A stretch of DNA of 64,000 nt, taken from contig BSYO01000014.1 in NCBI GenBank assembly GCA_033239525.1, forward strand, positions 5,002,536-5,066,535, written 5' to 3'. The position numbers and the translations under genes are program-made. The stretch comes from Nepenthes gracilis (lineage: Eukaryota > Streptophyta > Magnoliopsida > Caryophyllales > Nepenthaceae). Below are positions 51,200 to 60,976 of the stretch, one piece after another. The notes under the pieces are model-generated. The model saw only the letters and a list, made by a program, of their open reading frames with translations, ran no database searches and was not told the DNA's origin. How positions within the stretch are numbered: position 1 is the first letter of the stretch; each line of letters opens with the position of its first letter.

Positions 51200-53294
51200 T
51201 ATACCCTGCTTTGCCTCATCCTAAAGATCAAATCTCCCACCAAGGTTTCCGACTACCGCCCCATCGCGTGCTGCAATGTCATTTATAAGATCATCGCCGC
51301 TCGCCTCCAACCTACGCTTCCTTACCTTGTTGGCAATTGTCAAACCGCATTCATCTCGGGGAGGAGTATTGGAGACAACATCCTGCTGGCTCAGGATCTT
51401 CTCCACAAATACCACCTCAACAAGGGGGCCCCTCGATGTGCTATTAAAGTTGACCTGATGAAGGCCTTCGATTCTATCAACTGGGACTTCATTATTGCCG
51501 TCCTTGAGTTGATGAATTCCCCCCCCCCATTATGGTTAATTGGATCAAACAATGCATCACCACCACCTCTTTCTCCATTAATCTCAATGGCTCACCGGTG
51601 GGCTTCTTTCGAGGGGCCAAAGGACTTAGACAGGGTGACCCCCTCTCTCCCTATCTTTTCATCCCTGGGATGGAAGTCCTGAATGGCATTCTGACGAGAT
51701 GACTAGGACTAATCTTGACTTTAAGTACCATTGGAATTGCGATCGCTCCCGTATTGTGATGCTTGGCTTTGCGGACGACCTCCTTCTTTTCTCCAAAGCG
51801 GACCGCAACTCCATTCAGGCCATTCATGAGTGTCTCAACATCTTCAGTTGTTTGTCCGGCCTTACCCCCAACCCAGATAAGAGTGAGGTCTTTTGTGGCG
51901 CTATTAGTGAGGATACCCTTCATTGCATCATTGACATTCTCGGATTTAAGCGGGGCTCCCTCCCCGTCGGGTATCTCGGAGTCCCCCCTTATCACCACGA
52001 AGCTCACCTACTCCATTTGCAAGCCTCTCCTTGACCGTATTCAACTCAAAATCTCTTCTTGGAAGAACGTGGCTCTCCTTTGCTGGTAGGCTTCAGCTTA
52101 TTTCTTCCATCCTCTCTACTATCCACAATTATTGGGCTTCCATGTTCATTCTTCCCAAATCTATCCTGAACAGTATTAATAAAGCCCTCCGCTCCTTCCT
52201 GTGGCATGGCTCCCTTGATGGTAAATTCTCTGATAAAGTTGCCTGGAAGGATGTCTGCTCCCCCAAAGATGAAGGGGGATTGGGTTTTAAAAATCTGGTA
52301 GCATCCAACAAAGCCCTTCTTTGCCGTCAGTTCTGGAGGATCATCACCAAAGATCCTGCCTCCATTTGGGTCTCTTGGTGTTACATTCACAGACTCAAAG
52401 ATCGCTGCATTTGGACCATAAAAATTCCAGATTCAGCCCCTTGGAGTTGGAAAAAGCTTATGAAGCTCCGACCTGCTCTTCGTCCCATAATCCGATTTCG
52501 TATTGGTGATGGGCGGACACTTTCCTCTGGCTTGATCATTGGCACCCTCTGGGCCCTCTCTGTGATCGGACTAGTGAGAGAATCAGATGTGTTACTGGCT
52601 TGCCCCTGGATGCAAGAGTTAAGAACATCATCACTAATGGTGATTGGTGCTGGCCCAACCAATTTGACACGGAGGTAGCGGATATTGCTGAGCATATGCC
52701 CCCTACCTCCCTGATAGCTCTCGCAAGGACCTTGCCCTTTGGACGCCTGACCACCCTGGTTCTTTCACTACAAAATCCGCTTATAGTATTTTCCATCCTC
52801 CTAACGGCGTGGTGGAGTGGCCTTGTCTTGTTTGGACCCCCCTGTTCATCCCCGCTCATGCCTTTATTCTTTGGCTTGCTATCCATCTCAGGCTCAATAC
52901 CATGGACCGGATCAGCCAGTACCTTCACATCTCCCCAATTTGTGTTCTTTGCTCTAATGATAGTGAAAGTCATAGCCACCTCTTCTTCAACTGTCCTTTC
53001 TCCTCCGCTGTCTGGTGCCTCATGCGCTCCCAGGCAGGTCTCAGCTGGCCCTACCCTCTCTGGTCCTCCAACGTTTTATGGGCTGCTAAACATTGGAAGG
53101 GTAAAAGTCTTAAAGCCAGCCTCCTTCCGCCTCACCCTTGCGGCCACGATTTATTTCATCCGGAGGAGAGGAACCAACGTGTCTTCAAGAACATGCGCAC
53201 CGCAATCCAGTGGCCCATCAAATTACCGCTGCTATTCGGGAAACTGAATCCTCTCATTTTTCTATCGCCCGCAGTGACAGACCGGTTTCGATAA
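51200..53294 (+). pseudogene. LINE ORF2 fragment (RT and zf-RVT)
   Basis: RT motifs: DYRPIACCNVIYKIIA, FISGRSIGDNILLAQDLLHKYH, AIKVDLMKAFDSINWDF (51440-51490), GLRQGDPLSP-like at about 51628-51655, GFADDLLLFSK (about 51765-51800), SLPVGYLGVPP. Then ISSILSTIHNYWASMFILP, SFLWHGSLDG, DSAPWSWKKLMKLRP (52031-52520), zf-RVT CVLCSNDSESHSHLFFNCPF (52940-53000) and WKGKSLKAS, ending near 53290. Frameshifts near 51300, 51520, 51700, 52010, 52500 and 52680. The endonuclease is missing. Confidence 0.9.
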
Positions 53295-53349
53295 GATGGA
53301 GCATCCTCTTACGTCCTGAAAAGGATTCTATCCCCCATTCTTTGTCTTC

Positions 53350-54600
53350 ACCTAGTGCTCCGGTTTCCGGAGCGATTTATGTGCTTCGTATCCGGCGCTT
53401 GTGGACTCGGATTTGAGAGCTTGTGTTCTCAATTCGGAGCTCCCTTGCTTTTGTGACTTTGGCTTCTTTTTAAAAAAAAAAAAAAAATCCTGTACTTGCA
53501 TTTGTGGGCTCCTGTCCCTGGAGCGCTCTCATGCTTATTCTTAATTTCCGGCTTGTGAACTCCGGATTCCGAAGCGCCCTTGCTTTGAGGTCCTTGGCTC
53601 CTCTCCAAAAAAAAAAAGGGACTTGCCTTTGGTCTTTTGTTCACCGGATTTCAGAGTTCTTGTGCGCTCTTGTAACGCCTTCGTGTACTCCGATTTCCGG
53701 AGTGCCTTGTCGCAGCTCCTGTGTTTTTCGATCTTCTTCCAAAAAAAAAAAAAAACAAAAGGGGGGGCTTGCTTTTGGTCTTTTGTTCACCGGATTCCGG
53801 AGTTCTTGTGCGCTCTTGTATCGCCTTCGCGAACTCCGGTTTCCGGAGTGCCTTGTCGCAGCTCCTATGTTTTTCGATCTTCTTCAAAAAAAAAAAAAGG
53901 GGTTCCGGCTTGCCCTCTTCCGGAGCTCCTTATCTGCTGGAGTGCATTTTTTCGGTGTTCATTTTTTCGGTGTGATGTTTTCCGGAGTGAAATTTGCTGG
54001 AGTTCTTTTTGCCGGAGTGCATTTTTCCGGAGTTCTTTCTGCTGAAGCGCAATCTTCCGGAGTGGTAGGACGGAGTGGAGTGATCTATTCCGGAGTGACC
54101 TCCTGCGATCTTTTCCAGAGCTCCGGCATGCCCTTCTCCGGAGCTCTTTATCTGCTGGAGTGCATTTTTCCGAGTACATTTTCTCGGTGCGATGTTTTCC
54201 GCGGTGAAATTTCTTTGGAATTCTTTTTGCCGGAGTGCATTTTTTCCGGAGTTCTTTCAAGCTGAAGTGCAATCTTCGGAGTGCTAAAATCGAAGGGATT
54301 ATTTTTCGGAGTTCCTTTTTGTTGAACTACAAACGTCCGGAGTTTTTTCGTAGTGGATCTTGCTGGAGTTCTTTCTGCCGGGGTGCACTTTTACTGAAGT
54401 GCATTATTCGAAGTTTTCCGGAGTGGAATTTTCCGGAGTGGATATTGCTGAAGTACTTTATTCCGGAGTGCACTTTCTCCGGAGTACATTTAGCTGATGG
54501 GATATTTGCCGGTGTGCTTCTTTAGCTGGAATGTTTTTTGTCTCCTTGGTCGGAGTACGTAGCCGGGGTGATTTTCTGCAATCTAGTCGGTGCGACCTCT
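53350..54600 (+). repeat. CCGGAGTG array serving as the LINE 3' UTR
   Basis: Near the ORF2 end the units are CGGAGC/CCGGAGTGCC with GTGAACTCCGG; two blocks of about 180 bp are repeated (around 53620-53740 and 53770-53885, both with GCTTTTGGTCTTTTGTTCACCGG-like sequence and A-runs). From 53930 to 54260 the period is 15 bp. A 253-codon frame (53504-54265) and shorter ones on the minus strand result from this. Confidence 0.8.
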
Positions 54601-54740
54601 ATGACTTGTGTCATGTATTTAGGGGTTCCCCCCTTTTTTTTTCTATGTGTCTTTTTCCTAGTCGGCAAAACACTTGGAAAAAACACATTCTCTGTACATT
54701 TTAATTTATTTTAATACAATTAATTACTTACCAAAAAAAA

Positions 54741-55204
54741 GAAATTATTATTATTATTATTATTACACATATTATTATTGCTTTTATTATTACACATGTT
54801 ATTAATATTACTATTATTATTCATATATCAATTAATTATTTATCTAATTATAATAACACTTAAAAATTTTTAATATTAATTTTTAATATTTTGACCTCTA
54901 ATATTTAATTGCATAAATATCTTTGAAAAATTTCTAATATACTAATATTCATATAATTTAAATATGTGATAGTTTACTTGATTAATTAAACCTATAATTA
55001 AACTAATTTAATTAAGTATATTAATTATTCTAACTAAATTTAAGAGTCAAAACACTTAAATTCAAATTATTAATTCAAATTAATAACTTGAATATCTAAG
55101 TCTAATCACAAGATTTAATACCAAAAATAATAAATAAAATAATTATCAAAATTAATTAAATAATTTATTTTTATAAAATTATAAACTCAAAAATATTCAA
55201 GATA
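54741..55204. other. AT-rich spacer with (TTA)n microsatellite
   Basis: TTATTA repeats at about 54747-54775, then strongly AT-rich DNA rich in AATTA words. No ORF or element signature. Confidence 0.7.
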
Positions 55205-57167
55205 TTATACACACTTCCTTCATGACCGACCAGGGGACCTACTACTATAGGGTCATGCCCTTCCATTTGAAGAATGCAGGTATCACATACTAAAGGCTCG
55301 TGAACAAAATATTTGAAAAGCAGACCGGCCGAAATGTGTAGGTGTATGTAGACGACATACTCATCAAAAGTAAAACTACGAATAACCATATTTGTGACCT
55401 AGTTGTAGCCTTTGAGGTGTTTCGAGCACACCAAATAATGCTGAACCCTCTTAAGTGTGTCTTAGGGATATCCTTCAGAAAGTTTTTAGATTTCATTGTC
55501 TCTCAATGGGAAATTGAGTGAAACTCGGAGAATATAAAAGTTCTCATAGAATGACCCCACCTCGAAATGTGAAAGATGTCTAGAGGTTGATTGGGAGCCT
55601 GGCAATCCTCTCTCGTTTTCTGGCCAAGTTTGGAGACAAATACCTTCTTTTATTCAAGCCCTTAAGGGGGACGAGAGTAATTCCAATGGACGACAGATTG
55701 TCAAACCGCTTTCGATGAACTGAAAAACAACCTAGCCAGCCCACCCCTCTTGACATTGCCAAGAGAGGTTGAGGAGCTGTACCAATACTTAACTGTTTCA
55801 AAGGCGACACTGAGCTCCGTCTTGAATCGTTAGGAGTGTGACACGCAGCACCCAGTTCACTACGTTAGCAAAACATTAATTGGCACCAAAACCTATTACC
55901 CCCATGCTGAGAAGATTGCATTGGCACTCATTTTCTTAGCCAGAAAACTACAATCCTACTTTTAGGTGCACTGGATAATTAGCCTGACTGACCAGTCGTT
56001 AAAGGGTTTCCTGCAAAAGCCCAATGTTTCTAGGTGGCTGGTTAAGTAGGCTATCAAATTGGGAGAGTTCGATATTAAATACAAGCCTAAGTCAGCCATT
56101 AAGGGAACGACACAGGCCGACTTCATTATCGAGACCACGACCTCAATCCCCAATACAAACTACACTTGCAAGGCTAACCACTGAACTGATGCCCCCAGAT
56201 TGGGTTCTTTACGTGGATGGCTCGTCAACAAACTCGGGTAGTGGGGCTGGAGTGGTCCCGAGGACCCCTGACAAATTTAAAGTGAAATACTCCTTGAAGT
56301 TTGAGTTCCTGGCCACCAATATCGTGGCCGAATATGAAACCCTACTTGCAAGATTGCAGCTTGCTAAGGAGTGCTTGGCTAGACACCTAACTGTATACAG
56401 TAATTCAGGAGTTGGTCTCAACCAGATCCATGGAAGCTTCAAGGCGTCCAATTCTCTGCTGGCCAAATACCTAACTAAGGCAAGGAATGCGATCCAAAGG
56501 TTTGACATGCTCGATGTGGTTTATATCCCAAGGGTTGAAAACTGGAAGGTCGACCAACTTATAAGGATGGCATCGGCAGAGAATCTAGAACAATACTCAA
56601 GGGATATGCAAAAGATATTGAGCATTCCAAGCACAGACGAGCAAAAAGCAATGCAGGTCTCTGACGGTGAAAACAATATGTCACCCTACTGAGGTACCTC
56701 ACAAACGGATCTCTTCCCAAAATCTAGACGAGGCTAAGCACATAAAGAAGACTGTCAGCTGGTATGCCATTGTGGATGGAAGGCCATACCACTGCAAGTA
56801 CTCAACCGCTTACCTCCGGTGCCTTACACCAAAAGAGGCCAACTACGTATTAGGCGAGGTCCACATTGGAATCTGTGGGTCACACATCGATGGTAATAAC
56901 CTAGCCTTCAAAGTGATGTGCCAAGAATACTATTGGTCAACCATGAAGAAGGATGCTGTGGATTTTGTGAAGAGGTGTAAGAACTGCCAAGTCCACAACA
57001 ACCTCCACCAACAGCTGCCGATGGAGTTGCAAACCCTCCAGGCACCCTGGCCATTCGCACAATGGGGACTCAACATTCTTAATCTGGTTCCCATTACATA
57101 TGGACAGAGGAAGTTCGTCATGGTAGGCATCAACTTCTTCACGAAGTGGGTTGATACGGCCCCATTG

Positions 57168-57610
57168 TGGCTTGGGGTAAAGTTTGGGGCGGCAGCGTTG
57201 TGGTGATCCCTCGCTGGCTGAAATCGATGCTGGTATATGTGGTGGGTGTGATGCAGATGCCTTTTGCTTCCTGCTGGTGGAATACTAGGGGTGCCTCTAG
57301 GATGCTGGTAATTTCGTTCTGATGTAGTAAGTTGCTGCGGGGCGATCGGATGTTGTTGATCCAGTCGTTTCGGGAGTCACTAATTTTGCTTCTGCTTATG
57401 TATAATGACAGTGAGCATTTTTTTGTTTTCTATTAGATCGTTCCTCTTTGAGGTTTTTTGAGGTATTCTCTGATGTACCAATTGCTCGGGGTATGCCCTA
57501 ACATCTTATGTTCTAACTCCAAGTCAAAAAACTTGGAGTTATAACATGGTTTCTATAGTTTTTTTTCTCCCTTTAATCCAAAATACACACTTACTTACCA
57601 AAAAAAAAAA
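57168..57610 (+). mobile_element. 443-bp TGCTG-type tail copy with TSD in integrase
   Basis: GATACGGCCCCATTG at 57153-57167 and 57611-57625, perfect. Contains TCTATTAGATCGTTCCTCTTTGAGG, GCTCGGGGTATGCCC, a hairpin TCTAACTCCAAGT/ACTTGGAGTTATAA and CTTACTTACC-poly(A), nearly identical to 48030-48160. Confidence 0.93.
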
Positions 57611-57859
57611 GATACGGCCCCATTGGCCCGAATAACCGAGCAGAATGTCATAGAATTTGTCCGGTAAAACGTAGTATGCAGATTTGGGATTCTAGAGGTT
57701 ATCATAAATAACAACAGAACCTAATTCCCCAGCAAGTGCTTCACCAAGTATTGCACTAATCTGGGTATTATGTTAGTCCACACTTTGATAGCATATCCGC
57801 AGGCAAACGGACAAGTGTAGGTCACCAATTGGACACAACTGCATAGAATAAAGACCATG

Positions 57860-57893
57860 CTAAAGGACGCAGGGGGCTAAAGGACGCAGGGGG
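57860..57893 (+). repeat. 17-bp perfect tandem duplication in integrase
   Basis: CTAAAGGACGCAGGGGG occurs twice in succession within the gypsy pol remnant. Since 17 is not a multiple of 3 it shifts the frame. Confidence 0.9.
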
Positions 57894-58294
57894 CTCTTGG
57901 GTGGAGGAACTACCCCCTATTTTATGGTCATACCGGTCAACTCCCAAAGAGCCGGCATGTGAGACACTTTTCAGTCTATGCTACGAAACTAAGGCTGTAA
58001 TCCCGGTAGAGGTTGGGCTTCCAAGTCTCCGAGTCGAGGGCTTTAACCTGCTCGACAACTCCTTGCAACTCAAGAGAGCACTGGACCTGTTGGAGGAAGC
58101 ACGGAAGATGGCCAGGATGTGCACGACTGCCTACAAACAGTGAATTGCCTGATATTATAACAAAAAAGTAAATGTGTGGCATTTCGAGGTGGAAGACTTA
58201 GTCCTACAGAGCATAGAAGCCATGGGCAAGATAGCCAGCAGGAATAAATTCTACCTGAATTGGGAAGGCCCGAAAAGGAGGAATATCCCTGTTT

Positions 58295-59172
58295 GCAATG
58301 ACCGATATAGAGCAACAATGCCGGTTTGCTTGAAGAGGCGGTTCCCTTTGGAATTCTCAGAAAGGATGCCGTTTTAGCTTTCCCGAATAAAAATAGCAAA
58401 AAAAAGAGTTCGCATTCTGGAAGGTATGCCTTTAACTCCATAGTTTGCCGGAATGATGTTGCTTACCGGTTTGGAGTTTTGTTAGGATGACACCAGTTGC
58501 TGGATTGGTGCATTGTGCTGAAATGGAGGAATCTCCCGGTATGCAAGACTGATGTGTTTTATCTGATGTACCTTATACTCAGGGTATACCCTAACATTTT
58601 ATATTTTAAATCCAAGTCAAAATACTTAGAGATAAAACATAGTTTTTGTAATTTTTTCTCCCTTTAATCCAAAATACTTATTTACCAAAAAAAAGCAATG
58701 ACTGATATGGTGCAACAATGTCAGTTTGCATAAAGTGGCACGTTTTCTTTGGAATTCCCAGAATGGACATCCTCTTAGCTTTCTCGGATTGAACGATCTG
58801 GTTTTTTGCATATTGGCAGAACGGACCACAATGTCCAGAATGGAGCAAATTTGCCGAATTGCTTACAGTGGTTACCTCCTTTTGGATTTTTCAGAATGGA
58901 TGACCTTTTTGGGCTTCATGGGATGGAATTTTCCAGAATGGATTGGTTTCCATTGCCATGCCACCCATTTCCGGAATGGTCTTGGACTGTTGCCAGTATT
59001 GATGGCTTGTATTTTCGTTTGTATTTTTATTTTCATGATTTGTGTCGTAGCGCTCTGGGGATACCCTTACTGCTATATTTTAACTTCAAGTTGGCAAAAC
59101 ACTTGAAAATAGAACATAGGTTTTGTAATCTGTTTTCTTATTTTAATACAATTTAATTACTTATAAAAAAAA
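58295..59172 (+). mobile_element. Two related short LINE-type copies in tandem in integrase
   Basis: Unit 1 is 58295-58694 and unit 2 is 58695-59172. Both start GCAATGAC(C/T)GATAT, then GCAACAATG(C/T)C(G/A)GTTTGC, then a GGAATGG-type body. Unit 1 ends with the CAAGTCAAAATACTT-type tail, unit 2 with the CAAGTTGGCAAAACACTTG type. Alternatively GCAATGACCGATAT is a TSD (13 of 14). Either way the gypsy integrase resumes at 59173. Confidence 0.7.
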
Positions 59173-59539
59173 GAATCGAGAAGACCCATTTCTTATCTCG
59201 GCCATTCAACGAAATGGAACATATAAGCTTCGAACCCAGAACAGCAAGTTGGTCCTAAGGACGTGGAATGTTGTCCATCTGAAAAGGTAGTACTAATAAG
59301 GTTCACACTAGGCCCAGGTAGGTCACACGTGTGCATGAAATTGCATGTAATACTGTATCATATTTAATAAAATGATTTATTTTTCACATATTTCTATTGT
59401 TTTGATTCTTTTTCTTTCTTGCATGAATGATTGCGTGAAATTGTATAAAAGTAGATGACCTAGAAGCCCCTAAGTCGGGTGAAATTGTATGAAAGCAAAT
59501 GACCTAGATGCCCTTAAGTCCGGTGGGCTTTTGCTCACC

Positions 59540-59835
59540 CGTAGTTAAACCTTTGTCCCATATCAAGTAGTCCGTATGCGGTCGAATTAAATCCTGGTCC
59601 CAACTAAGTGACCTGTAAGCAGTCGGATTAAACCTTGGTCTCATACCAAGCAGCTCGTAAGCGATTAGATTAAACTTTGGTCCAAAACTAAGCAGCTTGT
59701 GAATGGTCAAGTTAAACTTCGATCCCATACCGGGCAGCCAATAAGCGGTCAGATTAAACCTCGGTCCCATACCAAGCGGCACAAAAGTAGTCGAATCAAA
59801 TATTGATTCCATACCAAGCGGCATGTTCATCGTTG
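59540..59835 (+). repeat. Seven ~42-bp tandem repeats downstream of gypsy pol
   Basis: (A/G)TTAAAC(C/T)T(T/C)GGTCCCATACCAAG-like units start at about 59544, 59586, 59627, 59669, 59711, 59753 and 59795. Tandem repeats in the 3' untranslated region are usual in Tat-type plant gypsy elements. Confidence 0.8.
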
Positions 59836-60000
59836 AACAAGAAACTTTAGGGGGCTTTCCTAGCACACGTGCGACGACCTCCTCCCGTAGAAGATAGCAC
59901 CGTCAGTTTGCAATAGTCTGTAAATCGAAGCTAAGTGTAGAAGAATGCCACATGCTCCAAGAATATGTAGGACACCCTGAATTACAATCTAGGCCTCACC

Positions 60001-60648
60001 ATGCAAAGCAAAAGCATTATCAAACCACCTAATCTTCTACGGGAGGTGGTATACTTGGATAAATTTGTGGTAGTATTCATTGATGATATCTTGATTTATT
60101 CAAAGAATCATGAGGAGCACGAAATTCATTTGAGGAAGGTACTTCAGGTGCTCCGCGATGAGAAATTGTATGCCAAGCTGAGTAAGTGTGAGTTCTAGCT
60201 CGAAAAGGTGATGTTTTTGGGACATGTGATTTCTGATGGTGGCATTTCTGTGGATCCTAAGAAAATAGAGGCTGTTACAAATGGGAGCAGACTAGCTTCT
60301 GTGATCGAGGTTAGGAGCTTTCTGGGTATGGCGGGATATTACAGGCGTTTTGTAGAGAACTTCTCACAGATTGTTATGCCTCTAACTTGGTTGCTGAAGA
60401 AAGAGGCTAAGTTTGTGTGGACAGAAGAGTGTGATCTGAGCTTCCAGGAGCTAAAGGATCGTTTGACCACCGCTCCGGTGCTGATCATTCCAGGAGTTCA
60501 GGAGACTTTGAGGTGTACTGCGACGCCTCTAAGGCGGGTCTAGGATGTGTGTTGATGCAGCATGATAAAGTTGTGGCATATGGGTCTAGACAATTGAAGG
60601 TGCATGAGAAAAATTATCGTACCCATGATCTTGAACTTGCTGCTATGG
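60001..60648 (+). pseudogene. Ty3/gypsy (chromovirus-like) RT-RNase H fragment
   Basis: RT end: [82 protein letters not shown]. RNase H start: [39 protein letters not shown]. There is a stop at about 60198 and a frameshift near 60515. The wording is that of plant chromoviruses (Tekay/Del/CRM-like) rather than the dual-RNase-H type just upstream, so it is a separate element. It is cut by a minus-strand LINE copy at 60649. Confidence 0.88.
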
Positions 60649-60976
60649 TTTTTTTTTTTGGTAAGTATTTTGGATTAATGGAAGATAAAAAAATTACAAA
60701 AACTATGCATTAATTCCAAGTATTTTGACTTGGAGATAATGCATAAAGAGTTAGGACATACCCCGAGCAGTTAGTACATCAAAATACACACAAAAACAAT
60801 GACACACAACACAGGGTCAAACACCCAGTGGGCATTATATCAAAAATTTATTAAACCAGCAGAGCAACTGGCGCTCAGCATCAGCACAGCTCCTCCCAGT
60901 TGAAGTGAAGAAGCAGAACTTCAACAAAAATCAGCCAAATCAGGCAATTCCAGTAGCAACGCCGCAACCCAAACCT
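60649..60976 (-). mobile_element. Minus-strand LINE 3' tail copy
   Basis: T11GGTAAGTATTTTGGATTAATGG at the left edge, hairpin at about 60709-60745, GGACATACCCCG at about 60754, then CAGCA-rich body. It is interrupted at 60977 by another minus-strand tail; whether the body resumes later is unclear. Confidence 0.75.

Larger units (their letters stand above)
51195..54740 (+). mobile_element. 5'-truncated ORF2 LINE with CCGGAGTG-array 3' UTR and tail
   Basis: Starts inside RT, runs through zf-RVT to about 53290, then the CGGAGTG array (53350-54600) and the CGGCAAAAC-loop tail (AATGACTTGTGTCATG-like stretch, GGGGTTCCCCCC near 54620, hairpin about 54647-54688, poly(A) to 54740). This directly ties the array type of body to an RT-coding element. 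Confidence 0.85.
55205..59290 (+). pseudogene. Ty3/gypsy pol remnant (RT, RNase H, second RNase H, integrase)
   Basis: Order of recognisable parts: RT end with VYVDDILIKSK (about 55335-55370); RNase H with a YVSK-like stretch and ALIFLARKLQ (55700-56030); RVT_3-type second RNase H DWVLYVDGSSTNSGSGAG (from about 56199) to VENWKVDQL; integrase HHCC region (H and H near 56855-56890, C-x2-C in RCKNCQVH) and catalytic part (FAQWGLNIL, FFTKWVDTAP; then AYPQANGQV at about 57787-57815); PKEPACETLF; C-terminal NWEGP and NGTYKLRTQNSKLVLRTWNVVHLKR (59210-59290). Dual RNase H is typical of plant Tat/Athila-type elements. Stops and frameshifts are common, plus insertions at 57168-57610 and 58295-59172. 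Dead. Confidence 0.85.

Noticed and set aside
53504..54265. 253-codon open frame with GVxFx repeats
   Set aside because: It lies wholly in the 15-bp CCGGAGTG array, uses an alternative start, and shorter frames exist on the other strand for the same reason. No unique domain.
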